From assembly GCA_030378005.1 (NCBI GenBank), contig JAUCGF010000002.1, forward strand, positions 16,127 to 80,126: a stretch of DNA of 64,000 nucleotides, read 5' to 3'. Below the pieces are notes generated by a model, which saw only the letters and a list, made by a program, of their open reading frames with translations, had not been told where the DNA came from and did no database searches. Every line of letters starts with the position of its first letter. Within the stretch, counting starts at the first letter, position 1. The translations under genes were made by a program, and so were the position numbers. Source of the DNA: Desulfococcaceae bacterium HSG9. GTDB lineage: Bacteria; Desulfobacterota; Desulfobacteria; Desulfobacterales; JAUCGF01. Positions 26,367-34,989 of the stretch are shown piece after piece.

Positions 26367-26460
26367 AATGAGGACGAAATAAATTCTCTGACCATCCGTG
26401 AAACATGAATTCACGCATCACATCCCAAAAGTCACAAATGGGAAGTTGTTTTGTGCCTGA
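26367..26460 (-). repeat. AATGAGGAC inverted-repeat element, copy 2
   Basis: It starts AATGAGGACGAAATAA and shares with 18147-18242 (in the opposite orientation) the stretch around GGATGGTCA, ATGAATTCACGCATCAC and CACAAATGGG. The far end is degenerate. It separates the kinase fragment from the ARMT1-like gene. Confidence 0.65.
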
Positions 26461-26532
26461 TCTTTACAATAAAACGGAAATGCTATTTAGCCACAGTTGC
26501 CAAATTTTTAAAAATGCGGGCCAAAGCTACGA

Positions 26533-27417
26533 TTATGGCTTAAAAAAATTAGCCAATATCGGCTGGTACAAATCTTTGCTGAAATAAGTGTTGTAAGGCT
26601 GACATTTTGAAATAAGCATGAATGTTATGTTCGGCAGTTCTTTTAATTCTTCATGCAAACAGTCGAAATTGCCTCCGCCTTTAGATATTATTAAATCCGC
26701 CCGCCCGACCAATTCCCGAACTTCATCGGAACAACGTTTGAATTGTGTACTGGGCAACGGACCGTCAATACCGTTGGCAATCACCGTTACGGTTTGATCA
26801 ATTTTCACCGCCCGGGCCTCTTTCAAAGTCGCATCATTTAAAGTAGGCACGTTCCTGACAACGAAAACGATTTGGGGATTGTAGTGTTCCTTGACAGTTT
26901 CGATCAGAATTTTATCAAAAACAATTTCGCCAGCATTGTCTCCAAGATACAACAACAGTTCACTTTGGGCAAGCTGTCTCTTAAAGGATGCGAATTTATT
27001 TTCTGAAAGCGATATTTCAAGCCTTTGGATCAGTGTATCTTCCAAATCTGATGCGGCCTGGGGAGTCATAAAGTCAATGGAATTACCGATAATGGCGAGT
27101 TTAACGGCTTCATACACAGGGTCATCGGCATTATCAACCAATTCTTTAAGCCAAGGAACCATCCGTAACAAGCGTTCATTAATTTCCGCCTTTTCCACAT
27201 AAAAAGGATCCGAATTACCGGCGACCAGGTTTATTTTATGCATCACCCGCTCAATAATTTCAGGGCTGGTGACATTCCAATGACGCCCTCTCAAAGCGGG
27301 AATTTCCAAAATTTCAGAATACAATTCCTTAATGCGCGCCTCTTCTAAAGGAAGTTTGCGGATCAGGGAAATGGACATTTTCAGAATACAGGGGATACAA
27401 TCGGGTTGCAGTAGCAT
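26533..27417 (-). CDS. ARMT1-like (DUF89) damage-control phosphatase domain protein
   Basis: A 294-residue protein beginning MLLQPDCIPCILKMSI, with the twin cysteines usual in the prokaryotic DUF89 branch. The metal site motifs are YLGDNAGEIVFDK, a VVRNVPTLNDAT stretch and LIISKGGGNFDCL. The family hydrolyses damaged phosphometabolites with a divalent metal; the physiological substrate of this branch is not known. It stands alone on the minus strand after a region of decayed genes. Confidence 0.87.
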   Translation of the reverse strand: MLLQPDCIPCILKMSISLIRKLPLEEARIKELYSEILEIPALRGRHWNVTSPEIIERVMHKINLVAGNSDPFYVEKAEINERLLRMVPWLKELVDNADDPVYEAVKLAIIGNSIDFMTPQAASDLEDTLIQRLEISLSENKFASFKRQLAQSELLLYLGDNAGEIVFDKILIETVKEHYNPQIVFVVRNVPTLNDATLKEARAVKIDQTVTVIANGIDGPLPSTQFKRCSDEVRELVGRADLIISKGGGNFDCLHEELKELPNITFMLISKCQPYNTYFSKDLYQPILANFFKP

Positions 27418-27692
27418 TTTAAAATCCTTTCATATTTTCAGTCGTTTACGGTGGTTCCATTTGCCGCGCCAATCCCTTAAACATCAGTAGCTCAAAAACT
27501 ATAAAATCTTGATTTTCAACACAGTTATTTTTAGCATATATCGGAATATGAAACAATAGAAATCCGAGTAGTGCTTTGTCAAAACATAATTTTAGGGTTG
27601 AATTATGTAAATTTAAATCATTCTAAACCTAACTATAGGAAATTAGATAATTTGAAGCTATGCTCACCATAGTCATTTTAGAAGGAAGAACT

Positions 27693-27797
27693 ATGGATGA
27701 TCATAAAACAATCGCGGAAAAGGAGTTCGGATGGCATAGAGAGACCATGATAAAAGGCGAAAAAGAGCTTTCCGGCGGCATTCGCCGCTTCGCTTAA
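27693..27797 (+). pseudogene. Possible transposase fragment (ISAzo13-like)
   Basis: A 34-residue frame preceded by AGAAGGAAG reads FGWHRETMIKGEKELSGGI, which resembles the GWHRDTIRKGMHEL region of ISAzo13-type transposases. It then runs into the half-element at 27787. It is too short for certainty. Confidence 0.35.
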
Positions 27798-27847
27798 TTT
27801 TTGCGCTCCATGCCATATTTTCAGGTATTTTCCATCTATTGAGAATT
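27787..27847. repeat. Half of a CAGTAGAT-family element
   Basis: CTTCGCTTAATTTTTGCGCT and the following TTTCAGGTATTTTCCATCTA match the right half of the element at 34777-34938. Confidence 0.65.
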
Positions 27848-28080
27848 ATATAACATGAATTTATCGTGCTGAAAAGGATAAACAATGGATAATGGAACAA
27901 CACCATTCCCAGTAAACATTCCAACGACTGCCTGTAAAAGCCGACCTTAAAAGAAGTATCGATTCAGCCCCTTCTATCGACTATCTGCGGCCGGTTCCCC
28001 CATTTGATTTTTTACGGTATTCCCGCATGCGGATTCCACGACTCCGCTTCCTATTGAAAAATGGGAGCGAGATTTTATTC

Positions 28081-28120
28081 TTGACACCCTCGAAAATTTG
28101 ATGTTACTTTACCGGTAAAG
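28081..28120 (+). promoter_or_regulatory. Promoter with LacI-type palindromic operator
   Basis: TTGACA at 28081-28086 is followed about 17 bp later by a weak TTACTT -10. The perfect 14-bp palindrome CTTTACCGGTAAAG (28107-28120) overlaps the expected start of transcription. A palindrome with a central CG is the usual LacI/GntR-family operator form, so autorepression of the gene 88 bp downstream is likely (inference). Confidence 0.6.
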
Positions 28121-28207
28121 AACATGTCAGCCCTTACACAGCGAATTGTTTCTTTGTAAGTGAGGCGGCTACAAGTCTGTCATACTTGATTTGGTCAGAA
28201 AAATTTT

Positions 28208-29251
28208 ATGGCAACGAAAAAAACAACAATTTATGAAATCGCCAAGATCGCCGGTGTTTCTCACACAGCCGTATCTATGGCGTTGAACAATCGTCCCGGA
28301 GTCAGCCAGGCTACACGCCGGAAGATTCTTGAAATCGCCAGTAAGCTCAACTATCAGCCTAACCATATTGCCAAAACCCTGGTCACGAAGCGGAGCTATA
28401 TCGTCGGGTTGATAATCGACAATATTGCCAACCCTTTTTTCCCTGAACTCACCAAAGGGATTGAGGAAAAGGCTAATGAATCCGGCTACAATTTGCTTCT
28501 GTGCAATACTGGCCAAGATTTGGAGAAAGAAAAAAAGGCCATTGAGATGTTCAAATCCAAAGGGGTTGACGGCATTATTCTGACGACGGTGACAGTCGAT
28601 GATCCGCACATTAAACCTCTGATTGAAGAGCGTTTTCCCTTTGTATGCCTGATTCGCCATCCTCTATATCCTTATTTTAAAAATAAAGTCGATTATGTTG
28701 TCATTGATAACTTTCTGGGGGCATATAAGGGCGGGAAACATCTTTATCGACTGGGACATGACCGCATCGCAGTGCTTACCGGGCCGATGAATGTGTCCAC
28801 GGCAGTCGGAAGAACCCAAGGGTTCAAGAAAGCCTTTGAAGAACAAGGCATAACTCTGGATCCGAGCTTGATAAAAGAGTGCCGCTATTCCCGAAGCCAG
28901 GCTTATGCGGCGGCAGTGCAACTGCTTAAACTAAAAAATCGGCCTACGGCTTTTTACACCGAAGATGACACCATGGCAATAGGTGTGCGGGATGCCGTAT
29001 TAGAGGCAGGGTTGAGAATTCCTGAAGACATCGCCCTTGTGGGGTTTGACAATATTGAAATGAGCGCTCTTACCGGGGTGGATATCACCACGATCAAACA
29101 GCGCAAGTATGAAATGGGCGTAACAGGCGTAACGGTTCTTATTGACAAAATTGAAAAAGCCAAGCCTCATATAGTGAACAAAGCGGTTTTGGAACCGGAG
29201 TTGATCATACGCAAATCATGCGGGTATCATCCCAATGGGTATAAGCGATAA
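28208..29251 (+). CDS. LacI-family transcriptional regulator
   Basis: A 347-residue protein. The N-terminal helix-turn-helix TIYEIAKIAGVSHTAVSMAL with hinge helix NYQPNHIAKTLVTK is classic LacI. A periplasmic-binding-protein-like effector domain follows (YIVGLIIDNIANPFFPEL, GFDNIEMSALTGVDITTIKQ). It probably controls the sugar- or acid-uptake genes after it (a racemase-like relic and an MFS transporter) and itself, through the palindrome at 28107. The ligand is unknown. Confidence 0.92.
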   Translation: MATKKTTIYEIAKIAGVSHTAVSMALNNRPGVSQATRRKILEIASKLNYQPNHIAKTLVTKRSYIVGLIIDNIANPFFPELTKGIEEKANESGYNLLLCNTGQDLEKEKKAIEMFKSKGVDGIILTTVTVDDPHIKPLIEERFPFVCLIRHPLYPYFKNKVDYVVIDNFLGAYKGGKHLYRLGHDRIAVLTGPMNVSTAVGRTQGFKKAFEEQGITLDPSLIKECRYSRSQAYAAAVQLLKLKNRPTAFYTEDDTMAIGVRDAVLEAGLRIPEDIALVGFDNIEMSALTGVDITTIKQRKYEMGVTGVTVLIDKIEKAKPHIVNKAVLEPELIIRKSCGYHPNGYKR

Positions 29252-29261
29252 GGAGGTGTTT

Positions 29262-29378
29262 ATTATAATTTATAAGGCAAACAAGGGTCAGGTCAGCTAT
29301 GGGGAAGCAATCGGGATTATCCTGATGGACAGTTTTATGCCTTTTCCGCCAGGCTGCCCCGGTATTGCTCACGGTTAG
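29262..29378 (+). pseudogene. Aspartate/glutamate racemase-like N-terminal remnant
   Basis: Behind a perfect AAGGAGGTG, 38 codons read IYKANKGQVSYGEAIGIILM and DSFMPFPPGC, the start of an Asp/Glu/hydantoin racemase-family protein, and then stop. No ATG, GTG or TTG start exists at the right spacing (ATT or ATA only). This is a gene remnant 10 bp after the LacI gene. Confidence 0.5.
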
Positions 29379-29426
29379 AAAGATGATGCGGGAGGCTGAC
29401 GAAAGGTAGAGATAACTGCTGAAAAA

Positions 29427-29451
29427 TGTGTGAGAAGATATTTCTCACACA
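29427..29451. terminator. Hairpin before the MFS gene
   Basis: TGTGTGAGAA and TTCTCACACA form a perfect 10-bp stem with a 5-nt loop, followed by AT-rich sequence. It could terminate the LacI transcript or be an operator-like palindrome. Confidence 0.5.
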
Positions 29452-29488
29452 ATAATAAAAATTACGATACTTTTATCAATATTGCAAT

Positions 29489-30757
29489 ATGGCTGAAAGG
29501 AAGGCGATTTTGAAGTTTCGCTCGTTGATGTCACCGGCCAATAGGGTTCTTTTTCTGACATGGCTTTTATTTGGGATGTACTATTTGAACCGGTTCAATT
29601 ATTCACCTGTAATCCCTCTTCTCAGAGCGGAACTCGAAATTTCAAACGCCTGGGCGGGAGGCTTGATGGCCTTTTTCTTCATCGCCTACACGATTTTTCA
29701 GTTGCCTGCCGGTCAGTTGAGCGATCACTTCGGGCCTCGTAAAATCCTTACGGCAGGAGCCTTTATTTCGATCACCGGAAATATCATTTTCAGCCAGGGT
29801 ACCGGTTTCGCTATGTTAGCGGCCGGTCAGTTGATCAACGGTATGGGACAGGCTCTGGGGTGGAGTTCGGCAATCAAGATGGTGGTCAATTGGTTTCCAA
29901 AGGCAAGACGAGGCACGGCAATCGGTTTTTTTATCACATGTGTGACCGCAGGCAGCAGTGCCGGAATCAGGCTTTCCGGCTTTCTGGGAGATCACTTGGG
30001 ATGGCGCAGTTCTTTCATTATCCCTCCTCTGATGATGGCTGCAACTGTTCTGATTTTCTGGATATTTGTCAGGGACACCCCTAGTGAGCGAGGCCTGCCG
30101 AATTTTGAAGATGAAACCGACTTGGAAAAACAGATCGACAGCGATCCGAAGTCAGGGCTTTATGCGGTTCTGACAAACCGTGTTTTGTGGATCGTGGCGC
30201 TGGTTTATTTTTTCTTTGTTTACGTTCAGTTCGGCTGCCTTGTCTGGCTTCCGTCTTTCCTTAAAGAAAGTTATGCCATGTCCGTAGATCGAGCAAGCAC
30301 AATCGCTTCTCTTGTTCTGCTACCCGGAATGTTTGCGTCTCCTTTGACCGGTTTTCTTTCAGACTATTATTTCGGAGGAAGGCGCAAACCTCTACTTCTT
30401 ATAGGGCTGATTGTTCTTTCGGGTGCGGCCCTGGTTTTATCCTTCCGTATCAATATCGCTTTTGCCGCAGTGCTGCTCGCGGTTTTAGGACTGATGCTCC
30501 TTATGCCGGATATTCTATTGGCGGCCTTTCCTTCGGACATAATGTCAAGAAAATTGACGGGCACCGCCATGGGCTTTCTGGCGACCTTCACCAGTATAGC
30601 CGGTATTATCACCACACCTCTTTCCGGGAAAATTGTCGATCTGTTCAATTCATACAGAGCTTTGTTTTTATCTTTTGCCATTATGGCGCTTATCAGTGCT
30701 GTCCTTGCCCTTTTTATCAATGAAAAAAAATTTCACAAAGGTGAAAAAGAGGCGTAG
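29489..30757 (+). CDS. MFS transporter
   Basis: A 422-residue membrane protein with 12 hydrophobic helices. The MFS signature between TM2 and TM3 reads GQLSDHFGPRKILTAG, with a second GFLSDYYFGGRRKPLL after TM8. It resembles the anion:cation / sugar-acid symporter branch. An alternative start is TTG at 29510, which has AAAGGAAGG at the right distance, while the ATG at 29489 has none. It follows the LacI gene and racemase relic and is probably the transporter of that locus; the substrate is unknown. Confidence 0.87.
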   Translation: MAERKAILKFRSLMSPANRVLFLTWLLFGMYYLNRFNYSPVIPLLRAELEISNAWAGGLMAFFFIAYTIFQLPAGQLSDHFGPRKILTAGAFISITGNIIFSQGTGFAMLAAGQLINGMGQALGWSSAIKMVVNWFPKARRGTAIGFFITCVTAGSSAGIRLSGFLGDHLGWRSSFIIPPLMMAATVLIFWIFVRDTPSERGLPNFEDETDLEKQIDSDPKSGLYAVLTNRVLWIVALVYFFFVYVQFGCLVWLPSFLKESYAMSVDRASTIASLVLLPGMFASPLTGFLSDYYFGGRRKPLLLIGLIVLSGAALVLSFRINIAFAAVLLAVLGLMLLMPDILLAAFPSDIMSRKLTGTAMGFLATFTSIAGIITTPLSGKIVDLFNSYRALFLSFAIMALISAVLALFINEKKFHKGEKEA

Positions 30758-30781
30758 TCATTTAGGATCAGCGACAAAATA

Positions 30782-31054
30782 ATGCGAGTGATTGAAAATA
30801 TATCGCTCTTCATTGAAGGGCATCTGTTGTGGATTGTCTCGATCATATTCATCATAGGAATTGTGTTCAGGGCAGCTTTTTTTATAATAGCAACCCTGAA
30901 AGGCAATGAATCTGCCTGTTATCGTCGCAAACCGCAAACGATTCTGCTTAATTTCGGACGCGTGTTCTTCCCTTTTCATAAAGCGTTTGTCAAAAAACCT
31001 GTTTACACAATACTGCAGTGCTGTTTCAAGGCAGGCGGCATGAGAATCGGTTGA
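30782..31054 (+). pseudogene. NarI/DsrM-like membrane subunit, N-terminal remnant
   Basis: Ninety codons give one N-terminal membrane helix (LLWIVSIIFIIGIVFRAAFF) and a soluble loop FFPFHKAFVKKPVYTIL, which resembles the start of nitrate-reductase-gamma / HdrE-DsrM-type subunits. It ends before the haem-ligating helices. The frame stops 1 bp before the next fragment, suggesting a deletion that joined two genes. Confidence 0.4.
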
Positions 31055-31055
31055 G

Positions 31056-31310
31056 ATGGCCGGAATCAATTGGGGAGGCGCAGATCATATTAAGGATAAA
31101 CCTGTTATTATTTCTGTTATCAGTTCACTTTCCCCCCTTCAATATTCCGGTGAGATGGCGGGCGCTCTGATTGAATATGCGCGGCATGGCCAGGCCGTAT
31201 TGATCGGGCTTTTGATGATGGTGGGTTCCACCGGCCCCGTGACGCTTGCCGGTCTTATGGCATTGCAAAATAATGATTTCAGAAATTTAAACCAATCGGC
31301 TTCAGTATGA
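31056..31310 (+). pseudogene. Trimethylamine methyltransferase (MttB) family fragment
   Basis: 84 codons include KPVIISVISSLSPLQYSGEM, EYARHGQAVLI and GSTGPVTLAGLMALQNN, which match a central part of the MttB superfamily TIM barrel (normally ~480 residues). Both ends are missing and the last residues run into a CAGTAGAT-family repeat. It is a relic of a corrinoid-dependent methyltransferase gene. Confidence 0.6.
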
Positions 31311-31312
31311 TT

Positions 31313-31360
31313 CAATATCAGTAGATCGAAAAGTTTATGAAATACAGCTAAAATAGCGCT
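31313..31360 (+). repeat. CAGTAGATCGAAAA-family repeat
   Basis: AATATCAGTAGATCGAAAAG, then TTTATGAAATACAGC and TAAAATAGCGC; nearly identical to 12096-12142 (inverted) and 41559-41600. It abuts the MttB fragment. Confidence 0.7.
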
Positions 31361-31374
31361 AAATATGTGAAAGT

Positions 31375-31848
31375 CTATAGCGATTGAATAGAGAGCGCAA
31401 TTATCACATAGCGTAAACATTTTCCTGTCGTTACCAGCAGCAAAAAAGCACCAAAATTGATTTTCAGCAAGCCGGCGGCAACAGTCAATGGATCTCCGAT
31501 AATCGGAACCCAGGCAAAACATAAACTGAACAAACCATATTTTTTAAAACGTTTCTCTGCATGATGGATTTCATCAGCGGAAAGGCGCAGCCATCTTTGC
31601 AACACCAGCTTGTTACCATGATAACCCAAACCATAGTTCACGATAGCGCCTAAAACATTACCGGCTGTACCTATGGCAACCACATTAACAGTATTGTAGT
31701 TATTTAGCAGCAGGAGGCTCAATAAAAATTCGGAGCTGAATGGGAGTATCGTTGCCGCTAAAAAAGAAGCGATAAAAAGAGTGCTATAACCATGTTCGGT
31801 AAAAAGGCGAAGCGTTGATTCAGAAATGAACATTGTGTTTTGCACCAT
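31375..31848 (-). CDS. YqaA-family (VTT/DedA-like) membrane protein
   Basis: A 157-residue protein with about four hydrophobic helices. The SNARE-associated/VTT region has AATILPFSSEFLLSLLLL, GNVLGAIVNYGLGYHG and FAWVPIIGDPLTVAAGLLK. The short YqaA group of the DedA superfamily matches in length and motifs. These proteins act in the inner membrane, possibly in lipid flipping or homeostasis; the exact role of YqaA is not established. It is convergent with the decayed MttB region. Confidence 0.85.
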   Translation of the reverse strand: MVQNTMFISESTLRLFTEHGYSTLFIASFLAATILPFSSEFLLSLLLLNNYNTVNVVAIGTAGNVLGAIVNYGLGYHGNKLVLQRWLRLSADEIHHAEKRFKKYGLFSLCFAWVPIIGDPLTVAAGLLKINFGAFLLLVTTGKCLRYVIIALSIQSL

Positions 31849-32155
31849 TCGTAAAAAAGCTATTGCAAAAAATTCATAAGCAGCGTATTAAAAAAGTATT
31901 CTTTGTACGAAGGGCCGATACAATTTTCCTCTTAATTTTTTTACACAATGGCCATAGGCACCGTCACAGTTCCATGATAGCTGCCTGGTCAGGGATTTCC
32001 AAATAAATAAACTCCCCCATTTCAGCCGTGATGTAAGAAGCGTGAGCCATAATACATCTGTTTGTTCAATACGATCACGGTGCGTTAGGCTCTGCTGACA
32101 CACCCTATTTTGGGGTATATTATTTATTGGGAAATCTCTTACTATGGAGTGCATT
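31849..32155. other. Divergent intergenic region
   Basis: About 300 bp between yqaA and the response regulator. It contains a GGTGCGTTAGGC...ACACACCCT palindrome-like stretch (about 32082-32107) and a TATATTATTTATT AT-rich stretch that may serve as a promoter. No gene seen. Confidence 0.45.
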
Positions 32156-32521
32156 ATGAAAAAGAAAATATTAATCATTGATGATTCTTACGATGTTCGC
32201 ACATTGGTTACTGAACTTTTGAAATCGGAGTACGAAGTGTTCGCCGTTGAAAACTGGGCTGATTCGCTTAGTTATGTTTATAAGGAAAATATTGACCTGA
32301 TTCTGTTGGATTATAATATGCCGGGCTTTAAGGGTGACAAAGTCGCCCGATTATTCCAGAATAGTTCGCCTGATTATCCCTTGAAAATTGTTTTGTTTTC
32401 GTCTATTGATGAATCTGATTTAAAAAAAATCGCCCGTGAAGTCGGCGTTACCGGTTATATCCCGAAAACATTTGAAAAACGATTGTTGCTAATGCGCATA
32501 AAACGGTTTATTGATGCGTAA
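32156..32521 (+). CDS. Single-domain response regulator (CheY-like)
   Basis: About 121 residues, a lone receiver domain: KKILIIDDSYDVRTL (acidic pair), phospho-acceptor aspartate in DLILLDYNMPG, serine in VLFSSIDES and lysine in GYIPKTFEK. The start at 32156 is set by GGAG 5 bp upstream; a longer frame begins at 32144. No output domain is present, so it acts through protein contacts. The MBL/cNMP protein gene starts 33 bp downstream and may be its partner. Confidence 0.88.
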   Translation: MKKKILIIDDSYDVRTLVTELLKSEYEVFAVENWADSLSYVYKENIDLILLDYNMPGFKGDKVARLFQNSSPDYPLKIVLFSSIDESDLKKIAREVGVTGYIPKTFEKRLLLMRIKRFIDA

Positions 32522-32554
32522 AATTTCAAACTTTAAATTTCAAACTCAAATGCT

Positions 32555-34759
32555 ATGGCCAAAATCATAAAAGTCAAGGTTACCACCAAAGTATGGTTTG
32601 TTTCGATTCCGGAAGCCGGAATTTATATTTTATGCGGATGCCCGGCGGATAGTATTAAGCATTTAATCAAGCAGGGCCTGATTTTCACTAAGGATGCAAA
32701 TGGTGTTATTTACGAAACCGGGCCGAATGTGGTCTTGCTTTCAGATGTATTGTTGCAAAACGGAACATTTTCCAACCTGGCGGAATTTCCGGTTTTACAA
32801 ATGCTATACCGTCAAGGCATGATTTTACCAAATCATCCTAACAATACAGGTGTCAAACCGATGCTTATCGGTGCTGACGAACAAGTTCGGGCACAACTGC
32901 AATATATCTATCGCGGGAATTATGGATTGGTGTCCGAAGAGGAAATCTGTGAAGCCGGACCGCCCGATAAAAACAATCCGCAGGAGGATGCCCATGAAAT
33001 AATGCGCCTGAAATTAAAATTTGCATTCGGTGCCATTCGACGGCCCGAAGAGCTGATTGATTCGCGTATCATTGATGGTCTGCCCGTTGAAATCAGAAAC
33101 GGTGTCATGGTTCTGCGGCTGAGTCGCAATGTGTTTGAAATTCGATACAAGGACGAAGCGGTTACAGTTAATCTGAACTTGGAACCGAATGAACATTACG
33201 GCGTACCTTATCCACTGAATTTTCAACGTATGAAAAGAGAATATTTTGCGGTCGTCCATGCCGGGGAAGGCGATGGTTGGAACGTCAATCATCCATGTAT
33301 GTCCAGTATTATCATGTTTCAGGGCAAAATCTATCTGCTTGATGCCGGCCCGGATGTTATATTCAGCCTGATGGCCCTTGGAGTCGGCGTAAATGAAATT
33401 GAAGGGATTTTCCACACTCATTGCCATGACGATCATTTCGCCGGTTTTACAACCCTCATGCGCTCTGATCATCGTATTAAGTATTATGCAGCATCCCTGG
33501 TGCGGGCTTCAGTGTCAAAAAAGCTGGCCGCTTTGATGAGCATCGATGAAGAAGCATTGTACGATTATTTTGACGTCCATGACCTTGATTTTAATGTGTG
33601 GAACGAAATTGATGGATTGGAAGTCAAACCTATTTTATCACCGCATCCGGTGGAAACCAGTATTTTTTATTTTCGTACGGTTTGGGGCAAAGACTACCGC
33701 ACTTACGCCCACCTTGCAGATGTTATCGGTTTGGATACTTTAAAAGACATGGTTACTGATGATGATTCGGAAATTGGTTTATCCGCCGCTAAATTCGAAG
33801 AAGTTAAAGAAAATTATCTGATGGAAGCGAATTTAAAGAAAATTGACATCGGCGGAGGAATGATTCATGGCAGTGCTGATGATTTTAAAAAGGATCGCTC
33901 TGATAAGATTGTTTTGTCGCATACTTCGGCAGACCTGACCAATGCACAAAAAGAAATCGGCTCCGGCGCACCTTTCGGCATGACAGATGTTATTATCGCT
34001 ACGACAGTTTCTTATGATCGGATGTTTGCACAGAATTTTTTACAATCCTATTTCCCTGAAACACCACAGTATCAATTGGAAATCCTGTTAAATAATGATT
34101 ATGTTTCGTTTAATCCCGGTTCTATCCTGATCAGAGATGGTTATTACAGCAAAAATGTTTACCTGATTCTGAATGGCAATGTGGAATGGATTCAAACCGA
34201 TATCGGCAGACATTATATGCTTTCATCCGGTGCTTTAATCGGAGATATCGCCCTTATGGACAATGTTGTCAACCAGGGCGCTTTTCGCGCTCTTAATTGT
34301 GTTCAAACCTTGCGCCTTCCGGCTATTTTGTATTTGAACTTTGTAAAATACAATCATTTGTACCATAAAATAAAACGGTTGCAAGCCAGACGGGAATGTT
34401 TGCAAAAAGCCTGGTTGTTCGGTGAAATCGTTTCTTACCCCATCCAGATGAAAATTGCAGATGAAATGCGCGCATACCAGTACCCGGATAACCTGACGAT
34501 TCAACCTGAAATGGAAAAGAAGCTTTACCTGATTGAAAAAGGCAAAGCGTTGCGCTTAAATGATGGAGGTGAGTCGGATACACTGGAAGCCGGTGATTTT
34601 TTCGGTGAGGAAGATATCCTTTTCGGTCAGCCTCCCAAATATAAGGTTCGTTTTGTCGAAGCTGCTAACCTGTACAGCATACCGGCTGCTATCTTATTGG
34701 AAGTTCCGGTCGTGCGCTGGAAACTCTATGAAACCTATCAGAAACGTTCAGAGAACTAA
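32555..34759 (+). CDS. Metallo-beta-lactamase-fold protein with two C-terminal cyclic-nucleotide-binding domains
   Basis: A 734-residue protein. Residues about 1-200 are of unknown type. An MBL domain follows with CMSSIIMFQGKIYLLDAGPD, the metal motif HTHCHDDHFAGF (about residue 288) and a later LSHTSAD, giving a dinuclear metal site. Two cNMP-binding-like domains come at about residues 510-610 (SILIRDGYYSKNVYLILNG, GALIGDIALM) and 630-725 (LYLIEKGKALRL, AGDFFGEEDILFG). It probably hydrolyses a phosphodiester or ester in response to nucleotide signals. It lies after a CheY-like gene. The leader carries a CAAACTTTAAATTTCAAACT repeat. Confidence 0.8.
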   Translation: MAKIIKVKVTTKVWFVSIPEAGIYILCGCPADSIKHLIKQGLIFTKDANGVIYETGPNVVLLSDVLLQNGTFSNLAEFPVLQMLYRQGMILPNHPNNTGVKPMLIGADEQVRAQLQYIYRGNYGLVSEEEICEAGPPDKNNPQEDAHEIMRLKLKFAFGAIRRPEELIDSRIIDGLPVEIRNGVMVLRLSRNVFEIRYKDEAVTVNLNLEPNEHYGVPYPLNFQRMKREYFAVVHAGEGDGWNVNHPCMSSIIMFQGKIYLLDAGPDVIFSLMALGVGVNEIEGIFHTHCHDDHFAGFTTLMRSDHRIKYYAASLVRASVSKKLAALMSIDEEALYDYFDVHDLDFNVWNEIDGLEVKPILSPHPVETSIFYFRTVWGKDYRTYAHLADVIGLDTLKDMVTDDDSEIGLSAAKFEEVKENYLMEANLKKIDIGGGMIHGSADDFKKDRSDKIVLSHTSADLTNAQKEIGSGAPFGMTDVIIATTVSYDRMFAQNFLQSYFPETPQYQLEILLNNDYVSFNPGSILIRDGYYSKNVYLILNGNVEWIQTDIGRHYMLSSGALIGDIALMDNVVNQGAFRALNCVQTLRLPAILYLNFVKYNHLYHKIKRLQARRECLQKAWLFGEIVSYPIQMKIADEMRAYQYPDNLTIQPEMEKKLYLIEKGKALRLNDGGESDTLEAGDFFGEEDILFGQPPKYKVRFVEAANLYSIPAAILLEVPVVRWKLYETYQKRSEN

Positions 34760-34776
34760 GGAATTTTCCCCCCAAT

Positions 34777-34938
34777 AATATCAGTAGATGGAAAATTCAG
34801 GAGTGCAAAAATTAAGTGTGACGATTTTCAGCATCCGGCACCCCCGGATGCTTGCAGATTCAGGTGTCGGCAAAAAACCTCTTCGCTTAATTTTTGCGCT
34901 CCATACCGTATTTTCAGGCATTTTCAATCTACTGAATA
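34777..34938. repeat. CAGTAGAT-family inverted-repeat element, full copy
   Basis: About 160 bp bounded by ATATCAGTAGATGGAAAAT and ATTTTCAATCTACTGAATAT, with inner arms GGAGTGCAAAAATTAAG and CTTAATTTTTGCGCTCC. It is the most complete member of the family also seen at 9886, 12096, 27787, 31313 and 41559. Confidence 0.75.
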
Positions 34939-34989
34939 TATCTGAATTGTAAGGCGGAGAGCAACGAAACCTGCCATAAATCAAATATA

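Larger units (their letters stand above)
27418..28080. other. Long intergenic region with element fragments
   Basis: The divergent gap between the ARMT1-like gene and the LacI gene is about 790 bp in all. Apart from a possible transposase fragment (27693-27797) and half of a CAGTAGAT-family element (27787-27847), no gene was recognised. The LacI promoter/operator lies at its right end. Confidence 0.5.
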
